Positions 1 to 7,396 of a DNA stretch of 64,000 nucleotides are shown here, one piece after another. The DNA comes from Flavobacteriales bacterium. GTDB taxonomy: Bacteria; Bacteroidota; Bacteroidia; Flavobacteriales_F; PHOS-HE28. Where the stretch lies: contig CP064979.1 of NCBI GenBank assembly GCA_016699575.1, positions 2,604,001 to 2,668,000 on the forward strand. The letters run 5' to 3'. Below the pieces are notes generated by a model. The model saw only the letters and a list, made by a program, of their open reading frames with translations, ran no database searches and was not told the origin of the DNA. Numbering within the stretch: position 1 is the first letter of the stretch; each line of letters begins with the position of its first letter. The translations under genes and the position numbers were made by a program.

Positions 1-358
1 GGCCGTTCGGGATGTAGGCCACGTGTGCCTTGCCGAAGAAGGGCAGCATGTGGTGCTCGCACAGGCTGTACACCTCGATGTCCTTCACCAGCACCATCTG
101 GCTGTACTTCTCCGTGAACATGGCGCTGCGCAGGATCTCGCGCGGGTCGAGGTCGTAACCGTGCGTGAGGTACTGCAGCGCCTTGGCCACGCGCTCGGGG
201 GTCTTCGCCAGGCCCTCGCGCTTGGGGTCCTCGCCGATCTGGTGCAGGATGTCGCCGTAATGCTGACCGATGCGCGCAATGCGCTTCGCGTCGTACATGT
301 CGATGCGCTCGTAGCCCTCGGCCGAGTCGCCCGTTGCGGAGGTTTTGCTTTTGGCCAT
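1..358 (-). CDS. folE: GTP cyclohydrolase I (C-terminus cut by window edge)
   Basis: Converts GTP to 7,8-dihydroneopterin triphosphate, the first step of folate and preQ0/queuosine synthesis in the cytoplasm. The visible 119 residues hold the helical N-terminal region and the start of the catalytic domain, including the zinc-ligand segment CEHH followed by MLPFFGKAHVAYIPNG, which is diagnostic for the family. The ATG at 358 is the only sensible start. The gene lies 10 nt downstream of queD on the same strand, so the two are probably co-transcribed, which fits a shared pterin pathway. The rest of the protein lies beyond base 1. Confidence 0.93.
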   Translation of the reverse strand, partial: MAKSKTSATGDSAEGYERIDMYDAKRIARIGQHYGDILHQIGEDPKREGLAKTPERVAKALQYLTHGYDLDPREILRSAMFTEKYSQMVLVKDIEVYSLCEHHMLPFFGKAHVAYIPNG

Positions 359-368
359 GGTCGATCGT

Positions 369-812
369 TCACCTCTTCACCGGAGAGGATGGGTGAGGCC
401 CGTAGTACTCCACGCTGTTGTTCTCCGTCTCCTGCAGCTTGATGCAGTGCAAGGTGCAACCCAGCGCGTTGATGGGCTGTTCCAGTTGCTTCCAGAAGGC
501 GATGGCCAGGTTCTCCGTGCTGCTGTATGTGCCCTTCATGAACGCCACGTCGAGGTCGATGTTCTTGTGGTCCACCTGATCGATGACGCGCTCCTTGATG
601 ATGCGGCTCACCTGCGACAGGTCGGCCACGAAACCGGTCTCGTTGCTGGGCTCGCCCTTCACCGTCACCCACAGCTCGTAGTTGTGCCCATGCCAGTTGG
701 GGTTGGCGCACTTGCCGAACACGCTCATGTTCTTTTCCGGCGACCAGTCGGGCCGGCTCAGCTTGTGGGCCGCGCTGAACCGTTCGCGGCGGGTGATGAA
801 CACTGTGGGCAT
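369..812 (-). CDS. queD: 6-carboxy-tetrahydropterin synthase / 6-pyruvoyl-tetrahydropterin synthase family (QueD)
   Basis: Acts on dihydroneopterin triphosphate, the FolE product, most likely making 6-carboxy-tetrahydropterin for queuosine. The 147-residue protein has the family zinc ligands His16 (AAHKL) and His41/His43 (HGHNYEL), and the catalytic Cys35 in a C-x5-HGH arrangement. That spacing is typical of the PTPS-like subgroup; E. coli-type QueD has a shorter one. The ETENN segment near the C-terminus supplies the conserved Glu. It is the promoter-proximal gene of a queD-folE pair; a -7 box (TACCTTCG on the minus strand) sits about 21 nt before the ATG. The choice between QueD and PTPS function is inference from the FolE pairing. 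Confidence 0.88.
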   Translation of the reverse strand: MPTVFITRRERFSAAHKLSRPDWSPEKNMSVFGKCANPNWHGHNYELWVTVKGEPSNETGFVADLSQVSRIIKERVIDQVDHKNIDLDVAFMKGTYSSTENLAIAFWKQLEQPINALGCTLHCIKLQETENNSVEYYGPHPSSPVKR

Positions 813-833
813 CGTGCCTGGTTATGAGGGCGG

Positions 834-841
834 CGAAGGTA
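834..841 (-). promoter_or_regulatory. -7 promoter element of queD-folE
   Basis: The minus strand reads TACCTTCG, matching a TAnnTTYG version of the Bacteroidota -7 box, 21 nt upstream of the queD ATG. It is back-to-back with the hldD box at 864-871. Confidence 0.55.
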
Positions 842-863
842 GGCCGGGCGCTTTCGCCGCTCC

Positions 864-871
864 TACTTTCG
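864..871 (+). promoter_or_regulatory. -7 promoter element of hldD
   Basis: TACTTTCG on the plus strand, 36 nt before the hldD ATG, in the short divergent region shared with queD. Confidence 0.55.
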
Positions 872-907
872 CCCCCCGTCTTCGCCTAAGGCTATGGCGG
901 CCAACGC

Positions 908-1873
908 ATGATCGTCGTCACGGGTGCCGCAGGTTTCATCGGGAGCTGTTTGCTGGGCGAGCTCCAGCGCCAAGGCTGGCACGACCTGGTGGCCGTGGAC
1001 GATTTCTCGCGCGTGGACAAGGCGCCCAACCTGCTCAACAAGAAGCTGACGGCCCGTGTGGATCGGCGCGACTTTCCGCAGTGGCTCGATGCCAACCAGA
1101 AGTTGGTGCAGTTCGTCTTCCACCTCGGGGCGCGCACGGACACCACCGAGTTCGACAAGAGCATCTTCGACGAGCTGAACGTGCGCTACAGCAAGGCGGT
1201 GTGGGAGCGGTGCACGCGCTACCAGATCCCCTTGGTGTACGCCAGCAGCGCGGCCACCTACGGCGGTGGCGAACTGGGCTATGATGACGATCATGCACTG
1301 ATCCCGCAGCTCAAGCCGCTCAATCCCTACGGCGATAGCAAGAACGAGTTCGACCAGTGGGTGCTGGAACAGGCGGAGGCGCCGTTCTTCTGGGCAGGTT
1401 TGAAGTTCTTCAACGTGTACGGCCCGAACGAGTACCACAAGGCACGGATGGCAAGCGTCATCTTCCATGCCTTCAACCAGGTGCGCGACGAGGGCGAGGT
1501 GAAGCTCTTCCGCAGCCACCGGCCAGACTACAAGGACGGCGAGCAACTGCGCGACTTCGTGTACGTGAAGGACCTCTGCAATGTGTGCATGTGGCTGATG
1601 GAGACGCGCAAGCACCCTGCGATCTACAACCTCGGCAGCGGCCGCGCCCGCACCTTCCTCGACCTCGTGCGCGCCACCTTCAAGACGATGGGGAAGGAGG
1701 AGCGCATCGTGTTCATCGATACGCCGGCGGACATCCGCGACAAGTACCAGTACTTCACGGAAGCCCGCATGGAGAAGCTGCGTGCTGCGGGGTACGACAA
1801 GCCTTTCCACACGTTGGAAGAGGGCGTTGCGGATTACGTGGGGAACTACCTGCTGAAGGCCGCTTACTGCTGA
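908..1873 (+). CDS. hldD: ADP-L-glycero-D-manno-heptose 6-epimerase
   Basis: Epimerises ADP-D-glycero-D-manno-heptose to the L-glycero form used for the LPS inner core. It is a 321-residue extended short-chain dehydrogenase: the NAD(P)-binding glycine motif TGAAGFIGS lies at residues 5-13, a YASSAATYG strand with the catalytic Ser near residue 113, and the YxxxK pair Tyr141/Lys145 (PYGDSK). Length matches the family (about 310-330). It is divergent from queD and convergent with the MerR gene, overlapping its 3' end by 10 bases. The glycosyltransferase at 6060 and kdsB at 10608 are further core-LPS genes nearby. Confidence 0.93.
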   Translation: MIVVTGAAGFIGSCLLGELQRQGWHDLVAVDDFSRVDKAPNLLNKKLTARVDRRDFPQWLDANQKLVQFVFHLGARTDTTEFDKSIFDELNVRYSKAVWERCTRYQIPLVYASSAATYGGGELGYDDDHALIPQLKPLNPYGDSKNEFDQWVLEQAEAPFFWAGLKFFNVYGPNEYHKARMASVIFHAFNQVRDEGEVKLFRSHRPDYKDGEQLRDFVYVKDLCNVCMWLMETRKHPAIYNLGSGRARTFLDLVRATFKTMGKEERIVFIDTPADIRDKYQYFTEARMEKLRAAGYDKPFHTLEEGVADYVGNYLLKAAYC

Positions 1874-2208
1874 TCGAGCAGGTTGCGCAAGGCGCTCAGT
1901 TGGCTGCGCACGTCAAGCAGCTTGTCGTGCAGGTCGGTGGCGGATCCCTGCACTTTGTGCTTCGCCTTCAACTGGGTGCGTGCACCTTCAATGGTGTGGC
2001 CCTTCACCTTCAGCAGTTCGTACTGCTCGCGCACCATGTTCTTTTCCTCGGCCGTATAAAGGCGGTCGCCCTTGGCATCGCGCTTGGGACTGGGCTTGCC
2101 GAACTGTTTTTCCCAGAAGCGGATCTGCGTGGCGGTCACCCCCAGCTCAACGGCGATCTCGCCGATGGTCCAGTAGAACTTGCCGATCGTTTTCGGTTTC
2201 AGTGGCAT
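1864..2208 (-). CDS. MerR-family transcriptional regulator (small)
   Basis: A 114-residue protein with an N-terminal winged-helix MerR DNA-binding domain (YWTIGEIAVELGVTATQIRFWEKQF, split here as YWTIGEIAVELG and TQIRFWEKQF; then RLYTAEE) and a short C-terminal coiled coil. There is no effector-binding domain and no cysteine cluster for metal sensing, so the signal is unknown; this form is widespread in Bacteroidota. I chose the ATG at 2208 over a GTG at 2217 because the -7 box at 2220-2227 would put transcription start between them. It converges on hldD and overlaps its 3' end. Confidence 0.88.
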   Translation of the reverse strand: MPLKPKTIGKFYWTIGEIAVELGVTATQIRFWEKQFGKPSPKRDAKGDRLYTAEEKNMVREQYELLKVKGHTIEGARTQLKAKHKVQGSATDLHDKLLDVRSQLSALRNLLDQQ

Positions 2209-2219
2209 GCTAGGCACCG

Positions 2220-2227
2220 CGAATGTA
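2220..2227 (-). promoter_or_regulatory. -7 promoter element of the small merR gene
   Basis: Minus strand TACATTCG, 11 nt before the ATG at 2208. This implies a very short 5' leader and helps decide the start codon. Confidence 0.5.
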
Positions 2228-2245
2228 CCTGCGACGGTGGCATGA

Positions 2246-3064
2246 TCAAGGCTTGTGTGTGGGCGGAGCGGTCTTGCGGAAGTCGAGGTTGTAGGTGAGC
2301 AGTAAGTGCACCGTGCTGTTCATCTCCTGCAGGTCCGCTCCTTGCGCCGCTCCGGGTCGTTGGATGGTCTGCAGCAGATAGCCGATCTGCACATTGCCAC
2401 CGGAACTGTACTGGTACCCGAGCAACGCGCTCAAGCGGTTCTGCTGCACGAAGTCCGCTCGCTGGCTATCGCCGAAGCTGATGAACAGTTCGTCGTAGGC
2501 CGTGGCGAAAAGCGCGCCCTGTTCCACTTTGGTGTGATTACCGAACGGCACCGTGATGCCGATGCGGTAACGGAAGCGGTTCTGGTAGTTGTAACGGTCG
2601 AGCTCGTAGGCGCCAGGCTCATTGGCCACGGGTTGCATCACGCTCAGCCAGCGCTCCTCCATGCGGAAGCGGTGCGAAAGCGCCACGCGGCCAAGCGCAT
2701 TGGACAGCGTCACCTGCTGGTAGAGGTTGTGCTCCCAGGCTCGCGTTGCGATCGGGTAGTTGCCGTACGGATAATTGATGTAATAGCTGTAACCCCCGGT
2801 GATCACCACCTCCGGGCGCCAGTGGAAACTGACGGCAGGGCGCACGAGCAGCTGTTGCCAGTGTTCGCCCAGTCCTGAACGACGCCAGTGCGCTTCGGAA
2901 TGAAAGCTCCAACGGTCATGCAACATATGATCACCGAGGTGGCTCACCCACAGGTGCGCGTTGCGATCAATGGCCCGTTGTGCGGCGGCCTTCGCGCCGT
3001 GCATGAACACCACCGCGGCGAACACGGTGTGCAGGAGCAGGGATCCCATGGGCGTCCGTTCCAT
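2246..3064 (-). CDS. DUF2490 family protein, probable outer-membrane beta-barrel
   Basis: 272 residues with an N-terminal hydrophobic export signal (LLLHTVFAAVVFMHGAKAAAQ). Alternating aromatic strands then follow (LWVSHLGDHML, FHSEAHWRR, LLVRPAVSFHW, and a C-terminal LLLTYNLDFR), as in DUF2490 proteins. These are predicted outer-membrane barrels of unknown function, common in Bacteroidota. The downstream MerR gene is about 37 nt away on the same strand but has its own promoter box. ATG codons at 3064 and 3049 are both possible; the terminator of tRNA-Ser lies just upstream, so this gene must have its own start site, which I could not identify. Confidence 0.78.
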   Translation of the reverse strand: MERTPMGSLLLHTVFAAVVFMHGAKAAAQRAIDRNAHLWVSHLGDHMLHDRWSFHSEAHWRRSGLGEHWQQLLVRPAVSFHWRPEVVITGGYSYYINYPYGNYPIATRAWEHNLYQQVTLSNALGRVALSHRFRMEERWLSVMQPVANEPGAYELDRYNYQNRFRYRIGITVPFGNHTKVEQGALFATAYDELFISFGDSQRADFVQQNRLSALLGYQYSSGGNVQIGYLLQTIQRPGAAQGADLQEMNSTVHLLLTYNLDFRKTAPPTHKP

Positions 3065-3074
3065 CTCAAAAGAG

Positions 3075-3097
3075 AAGAGCCACGTTCGGTGGCTCTT
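3075..3097 (-). terminator. Rho-independent terminator of tRNA-Ser
   Basis: A perfect 9-bp stem, AAGAGCCAC (3075-3083) with GTGGCTCTT (3089-3097) and a 5-base loop, is followed on the minus strand by CTCTTTT. It lies 8 nt downstream of the tRNA 3' end. Confidence 0.75.
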
Positions 3098-3104
3098 GTT
3101 CCAG

Positions 3105-3191
3105 CGGAGAGAGAGGGATTCGAACCCCCGTTACCCTTTCAGGTAAACGCACTTTCCAGGCGCGCGCCTTAAACCACTCGGCCATCTCTCC
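3105..3191 (-). tRNA. tRNA-Ser (anticodon GGA)
   Basis: On the minus strand an 87-nt cloverleaf starts GGAGAGATGGCCGAGTGG and ends with the paired TCTCTCC plus discriminator G. The anticodon loop CTGGAAA gives GGA, reading UCC/UCU serine codons. The long variable arm (GTTTACCTGAAAGGGTAAC) is the class II hallmark of tRNA-Ser. The T-arm has GTTCGAAT. CCA is not encoded. A terminator hairpin follows directly. Confidence 0.96.
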
Positions 3192-3232
3192 TTCCGGCCA
3201 TCGGGACCCTCCCGCTGGCAAGGGCGGCGAAA

Positions 3233-3664
3233 CTAACCAAGACGACGGAGGGACTGCTTCCCGGGGCCCCTGCGGGCGCTTTCCATCAGCTCCGCGCGTG
3301 CTATCGGGTCGCGGAAGTGGATCTGCAGGTTGTGGAACACGCTTCTGACCTGCATTTCGACAAGCGCGTGCCTTGAGAGCAGCAGCACGTCATTTCCGGA
3401 AAGACGGAACTCCAGGCACAGGGCAGGAGAGGTGGTCGGGACCGTCTCCCAGTTCGACCGGTCGGCGTCGCAGTGAAGTACGAGCATGGCACTGTTCTCC
3501 AGGACCGCGATGACCAGGATGGAACCCAAAGGGTCGAGGAAACGTCGCGCCAAGCCGGTCAGGCGAACATAGAGTACCGGCTGGTCATCGACGGTGGCGA
3601 GCCAGATGGCGGAACCCGTCGTGCCGGTCTGCCAAGGGCCGGTGAACAGGACGCAGCTGTGCAT
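3233..3664 (-). CDS. Hypothetical protein
   Basis: A 143-residue protein I do not recognise, starting MHSCVLFTGPWQTG. It is a mixed alpha/beta sequence without signal peptide or membrane segment; hydrophobic strands (ILVIAVLENSAMLVLH, LEFRLSGNDVLLLS) suggest a small beta-rich fold, and the C-terminus is basic. A TTG at 3709 would extend it by 15 residues, but would place the start inside the inverted repeat at 3682-3697. It is divergent from the XRE regulator at 3782, an arrangement in which a regulator often controls its neighbour. The coding call rests on an open frame with a sensible start and amino-acid composition. Confidence 0.55.
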   Translation of the reverse strand: MHSCVLFTGPWQTGTTGSAIWLATVDDQPVLYVRLTGLARRFLDPLGSILVIAVLENSAMLVLHCDADRSNWETVPTTSPALCLEFRLSGNDVLLLSRHALVEMQVRSVFHNLQIHFRDPIARAELMESARRGPGKQSLRRLG

Positions 3665-3681
3665 GTCCTTGGAACGGAACA

Positions 3682-3697
3682 GTAACGCAACGGTTAC
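3682..3697. promoter_or_regulatory. Inverted repeat, candidate operator between divergent genes
   Basis: GTAAC (3682-3686) and GTTAC (3693-3697) form an inverted repeat with a 6-bp spacer. It lies in the intergenic region between the hypothetical gene (start 3664) and the XRE regulator (start 3782). This is a plausible regulator site, but there is only one copy. Confidence 0.3.
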
Positions 3698-3781
3698 ATA
3701 GATACCCAAAGGTTATTGAGTGAGGACATCAACGTTCTTTGCGCGCGCGGACCAACCCCTCCCCACTGGGACCTTCGCAAC

Positions 3782-4144
3782 GTGGCAGTCCATATCGGCA
3801 CAGAGCTTCGCAAGAGGCTGGTGGTAAGCGGCATTCCAGTGACCCGCTTCGCGAAGCGTATCGGTACATCGGCCAAAACGGTGCACGCCCTTTTCAAGCG
3901 CCCCAGCATGGACACCATGCTGCTGAAGAAGTGCTCCGAGGTGCTCAACTTCGACTTCTTCCGGTTGTACAGCGACGAGCTCCGGCCGAAGTTGCGTGAC
4001 GGTGAAGCTGTATCAGAACCTGCCGCCCGCTACGGCAAACGGGCGGCGATGGACGAGCTGGAGATCATCATCAGGCCTGGCCAGAACCAGGAGCTCCTTC
4101 AATCGCTTATCAAGGCGATGGAAAAGAAGGACAAGGGCCGTTAG
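3782..4144 (+). CDS. XRE-type helix-turn-helix transcriptional regulator
   Basis: The conserved part runs from VHIGTELRKRL through a helix-turn-helix (VTRFAKRIGTSAKTVHALFKR) to the signature SMDTMLLKKCSEVLNFDFFRLYSDEL. This is the pattern of a regulator family common in Flavobacteria, in which the sequence begins with HIG and ends its DNA-binding domain with L-x-x-DFF. The GTG at 3782 begins right at this conserved region; a TTG at 3716 would add 22 unconserved residues. The C-terminal 40 residues are charged and helical. Its stop overlaps the 3' end of ansA (convergent) by 4 bases. The target is unknown, possibly its own divergent promoter region. Confidence 0.75.
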   Translation: MAVHIGTELRKRLVVSGIPVTRFAKRIGTSAKTVHALFKRPSMDTMLLKKCSEVLNFDFFRLYSDELRPKLRDGEAVSEPAARYGKRAAMDELEIIIRPGQNQELLQSLIKAMEKKDKGR

Positions 4145-5166
4145 ATGGTCAGCTCACCGCAAAGCGGTACACCGAAGCGTTCCTGCACAACACGTTCAGC
4201 AAGGCCTTGGCCGAAGAGGAACATGAGTTTTGTAACGGCTGCTTCGACGGTCATGTCGCTTGCCGGCGTTATGCCCATATCGTTGAACGCCCGACTGGTC
4301 TCATAGCGTCCCTGTTCCACGCGACCACCGAAGCACTGTGTGGCGTTCACCAGAACGATGCCGCGCGCGCGCGCTTCGCGCAGAGCGTTCAGGAAGTCCT
4401 CGTTGCGCGGTCCATTGCCACTGCCGAAGGTGGTGAGCACGGCCCCGCGCAACCCTGGTGTAGCCAAAGAGTGCCGTACCCATTCGCCGGTGATCCCGGG
4501 GAAGAGACGGACGACGCCCACATTGGGATCGAGCAGCGGATGCACATCCAACGGGCCAGTGCGCTTCGGTAGCATGGCGGCGAGGTTCCAGCGGATGTGC
4601 ACGCCGGCCTCGGCCAGCCTCGGCCAGTTGGGGCTACGGAAGGCCTCGAAGCGTTCGGCATGCGTCTTCACCGCACGGTTGCCGCGGTACAAACTGTATT
4701 CGAAGTAGATGGCCACCTCCTGCAGCGTAGCAACGCCATCGGTGTGCGCCGCGGCGATCTCGATGGCGGTGAGCAGGTTTTCTTTTCCGTCGGTCCGCAG
4801 CACGCCCAATGGCAACAAGGCCCCGGTGAGCACCACGGGTTTCGTCAGGCCTTCAAGGAGATAGCTCAGCGCGCTTGCCGTGTAGGCCATGGTGTCCGTG
4901 CCGTGCAGCACTACGTAACCGTCCTCGTTGGGATGTTGGGCAATGAGCTGTGCGATGCGCACCCAATCGGCGGGCCCCATATCGCTGCTGTCCATTACCG
5001 GTTCCAATGATGCAGTGCTAAGCGCGGCGGGGATGTTGCCCAGTTCCGGCACCAGGTCTTCCAGATGCTCGAGGTCCATGGGTTGCAGAGCCCCTGTGCG
5101 CGGGTCTTTCATCATCCCGATGGTGCCTCCGGTGTAGATCAGCAATACCCTGCGGTGCTTGGCCAT
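4141..5166 (-). CDS. ansA: Type I (cytoplasmic) L-asparaginase
   Basis: Hydrolyses asparagine to aspartate and ammonia. The 341-residue protein has no signal peptide and carries both threonine motifs of the family: YTGGTIGMM, with the nucleophile Thr15 as the second Thr of TGGTIG, and HGTDTMAYTAS near residue 90, with the second Thr and Asp of the catalytic triad. ALLPLGVLRTDGKENLLTA matches the type I family. The ATG shares one base with the tatD stop (TGATG), so translation is probably coupled to tatD. Confidence 0.93.
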   Translation of the reverse strand: MAKHRRVLLIYTGGTIGMMKDPRTGALQPMDLEHLEDLVPELGNIPAALSTASLEPVMDSSDMGPADWVRIAQLIAQHPNEDGYVVLHGTDTMAYTASALSYLLEGLTKPVVLTGALLPLGVLRTDGKENLLTAIEIAAAHTDGVATLQEVAIYFEYSLYRGNRAVKTHAERFEAFRSPNWPRLAEAGVHIRWNLAAMLPKRTGPLDVHPLLDPNVGVVRLFPGITGEWVRHSLATPGLRGAVLTTFGSGNGPRNEDFLNALREARARGIVLVNATQCFGGRVEQGRYETSRAFNDMGITPASDMTVEAAVTKLMFLFGQGLAERVVQERFGVPLCGELTI

Positions 5167-5930
5167 CAGCTGAAGAGTTGTTGTGCGTTGCGCGTGGTGG
5201 TGCGGGCAATGTCGTCGAGCGACAGGCCCGTTGCCGTGGCCAAAGCCTGCGCGATGAACGGGATGTAACTGCTCTCGTTGCGCTTGCCGCGGTGCGGGAC
5301 CGGGGAGAGGTACGGTGCGTCGGTCTCAAGAACGCAACGGTCGGCGCCCACCTCGGCAATGGTCTGTGCCAAACCACTTTTGGGATAGGTGATCACTCCA
5401 CCAATGCCGAGGTAGAATCCATCGAGCGCGAGAATGCGACGTGCCTCGTCGGCGCTGCCGGTAAAACAATGGAACACGCCACGCAGCTCCGGTGTCTTCT
5501 CTTCTTCCACGATGGCAACGGTCTCCGCGAAGCTCTCGCGGCAGTGGATGGCGATGGGCAGCTTCTTCTCCTTGGCCCAACGGATCTGCTGGCGGAAAGC
5601 CAACTGCTGCTGCGGAAGGTTGCTCTTGTCCCAGTACAGGTCGATGCCGATCTCGCCGACGGCTGCATAGCGACGCTCGCTGAGCAAGCGCTCAACATTG
5701 GCCAGTTCCTGCGAGGGGTCCACACCCACATGGCACGGATGAAGGCCCATCATGGGGAAACACGCGTCCGGGTACGCAGCGCACAGATCGTGCATCGGCC
5801 CCACGCTTGCCATGTCGATGTTCGGCAAGTAGAGCTTCGTGACACCGGCATCCAGGGCGCGCTGCACCATGGCTACGCGGTCCTCAGCGAACCTGTCCGC
5901 GTACAGGTGGGCATGGGTGTCGACGAACAT
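5166..5930 (-). CDS. tatD: TatD-family metal-dependent hydrolase / DNase
   Basis: A 254-residue TIM-barrel amidohydrolase-like enzyme with 3'-5' exonuclease activity known for the family. Metal ligands are visible in order: DTHAHL (His6, His8), GEIGIDLYW (Glu), IHCRES (His), FHCFTGS (His) and LETDAPYL (Asp). The ATG at 5930 puts FVDTHAHL at the N-terminus as usual; another ATG at 5948 would add 6 residues. It is first of a tatD-ansA operon with one-base overlap. The upstream region holds one arm of the CATG inverted repeat shared with the divergent glycosyltransferase gene. Confidence 0.92.
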   Translation of the reverse strand: MFVDTHAHLYADRFAEDRVAMVQRALDAGVTKLYLPNIDMASVGPMHDLCAAYPDACFPMMGLHPCHVGVDPSQELANVERLLSERRYAAVGEIGIDLYWDKSNLPQQQLAFRQQIRWAKEKKLPIAIHCRESFAETVAIVEEEKTPELRGVFHCFTGSADEARRILALDGFYLGIGGVITYPKSGLAQTIAEVGADRCVLETDAPYLSPVPHRGKRNESSYIPFIAQALATATGLSLDDIARTTTRNAQQLFS

Positions 5931-5953
5931 GGTGCGAAGAAAGGCCATGAGGA

Positions 5954-6062
5954 CATGTGACCATGGGCCCATGTGGCCATGTGACCGTGCGGAAGCTGCA
6001 CGGCGCGCGATCCTACATTCGCCCCCTATGAGCGCATGTCCACATGGGCCCATGGGCACATG
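5954..6062. repeat. 23-bp CATG-rich inverted repeat flanking a divergent promoter region
   Basis: Arms at 5954-5976 (plus strand) and 6040-6062 (minus strand) are the same sequence except one base; the core is CCATGGGCCCATGTGG. They face each other across about 63 bp that contain the -7 box at 6014-6021. The right arm contains the ATG of the glycosyltransferase gene. The core itself is a near-palindrome around GGGCCC. Confidence 0.75.
6014..6021 (+). promoter_or_regulatory. -7 promoter element of the glycosyltransferase operon
   Basis: TACATTCG on the plus strand, 38 nt upstream of the ATG at 6060 and inside the spacer of the CATG inverted repeat. Confidence 0.5.
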
Positions 6063-7037
6063 AAAGTCCTCATCATCCGCTTCTCGTCCATTGGCGACAT
6101 CGTGCTCACCTCGCCTGTGGTCCGTTGCCTGAAGCTGCAGCGTCCGGATGCCGAGATCCACTTCCTGACCAAACGTGTTTTCGCCGATCTGGTTCAGCAC
6201 TCGCCGCACATCGCCAAGGTGCATCTGTTGGATGATGGGCTCGGTTCGATCCTTCCCGTGCTGAAGAATGAGCGTTTCGATGCGGTTGTGGACCTGCACA
6301 ACAACCTGCGGACCTGGCGGGTGAAGCGTGCGCTTGGTTTGCCCTCCCACAGCTTCCCGAAACTGAACTGGGAGAAGTGGTTGATGGTGAATCTCAAGGC
6401 CGACCGGCTGCCGAAGGAGCACATCGTGGACCGTTACTTGAGAACGGTGAACGGCCTCGGGGTCAAGAACGACGGTATGGGCTTGGACTTCTTCGTTCCT
6501 GCCAACAGCGAGGTGCCGCTCACAGCATTCCCAGAGCCGCACAGGAATGGCTACACGGCACTATGCATCGGTGGTGGTCATGCCACCAAGCGCCTGCCGC
6601 CGCACAAACTGCTGGCACTGGCCAGGGAAGTGCAGGGTCCCATCGTCATCATCGGTGGGAACGAGGACAGCGCCACTGCGCAACGCATTTCCACGGAGAT
6701 CGGACCGCGCGTGTTCGATGCAACCGGCCAGTTCGACCTCTTGGGCAGTGCCTCGCTCATCCGTCAGGCGCGCAGTGTTGTTGCTCACGATAGCGGTGCA
6801 ATGCATGTGGCGGCAGCGTTCAACAAACCACTGGTGAGCGTGTGGGGCAACACGGTGCCGCACTTCGGTATGGGGCCATACATGCCGCAGCACAAGGAGC
6901 GCGCCCATGTGGTGGAAGTCATGGGCCTGGGGTGCAGACCGTGCAGCAAGCTCGGCTACGACAAATGCCCCAAGGGCCACTTCCACTGCATGGAGAAACA
7001 GGACATTGGACGCATTGCACAATTGGTCAACCAATGA
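6060..7037 (+). CDS. Glycosyltransferase family 9 (LPS heptosyltransferase type)
   Basis: Probably transfers ADP-heptose to the LPS core at the inner face of the membrane. The 325-residue GT-B protein starts KVLIIRFSSIGDIVLTSPVVRCLK, read as KVLIIRFSSIGD plus IVLTSPVV. It has the nucleotide-sugar site CIGGGHATKRLPPHKL and the signature HDSGAMHVAAAFNKPLVS plus WGNTVPHFGMGPY; this WGNT-x-P-x-FGM pattern is typical of Bacteroidota members. A conserved-looking C-terminal Cys cluster (GCRPCSKLGYDKCPKGHFHCM) follows. The ATG at 6060 is chosen because homologues start at KVLIIRFS; an in-frame ATG at 6036 also exists. Its stop overlaps the next gene by 4 bases (ATGA). Confidence 0.87.
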   Translation: MKVLIIRFSSIGDIVLTSPVVRCLKLQRPDAEIHFLTKRVFADLVQHSPHIAKVHLLDDGLGSILPVLKNERFDAVVDLHNNLRTWRVKRALGLPSHSFPKLNWEKWLMVNLKADRLPKEHIVDRYLRTVNGLGVKNDGMGLDFFVPANSEVPLTAFPEPHRNGYTALCIGGGHATKRLPPHKLLALAREVQGPIVIIGGNEDSATAQRISTEIGPRVFDATGQFDLLGSASLIRQARSVVAHDSGAMHVAAAFNKPLVSVWGNTVPHFGMGPYMPQHKERAHVVEVMGLGCRPCSKLGYDKCPKGHFHCMEKQDIGRIAQLVNQ

Positions 7038-7393
7038 GCTGGGACATCTACATCCAGGACCTGCCGCCTGTAAAGAGCGTGCGTGACCTTCCGGCGGACT
7101 TCCAGCTGAAGCCGATCGGAACCCGGGCTGAGCTCGAAGACAAGATCACCGCAGCGGTCGGGCACGCGGAGAAGCAAGATGGATGGCTCTTTGTGCAAGG
7201 CAGCGGCATCGACCTGAGCATTTCGTTCCAGATGGAAACGCCCGAGCTGGTGCGCTACATCACTGTGCATGTGCACGGCGGCGAGCAGAGCGCGGCCTGC
7301 GTGGCAGCCATCGTGAAACAGCTTGGCTTGCGTGCCCTGGACACGGCCACAGGCGAGTTCCTCGACACGGACGCGTTGGACGAGAGCTTGTAG
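7034..7393 (+). CDS. Hypothetical protein translationally coupled to the glycosyltransferase
   Basis: 119 residues starting MSWDIYIQDLPPVKSVRDLP, with an acidic composition and no signal or membrane segment. I recognise no domain with confidence; the pattern (SWDIYIQD, GWLFVQGSGIDLSISF, YITVHVHGG) suggests a small cytoplasmic alpha/beta fold and is conserved-looking. The start codon overlaps the glycosyltransferase stop (ATGA), so it is almost certainly in that operon. It converges on the thioesterase gene, with 3 nt between stops. No function is assigned. Confidence 0.72.
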   Translation: MSWDIYIQDLPPVKSVRDLPADFQLKPIGTRAELEDKITAAVGHAEKQDGWLFVQGSGIDLSISFQMETPELVRYITVHVHGGEQSAACVAAIVKQLGLRALDTATGEFLDTDALDESL

Positions 7394-7396
7394 CTA

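Noticed and set aside
3665..3709. TTG start at 3709 for the hypothetical gene
   Set aside because: An ATG at 3664 is available, and the extension would cover the inverted repeat in the divergent region.
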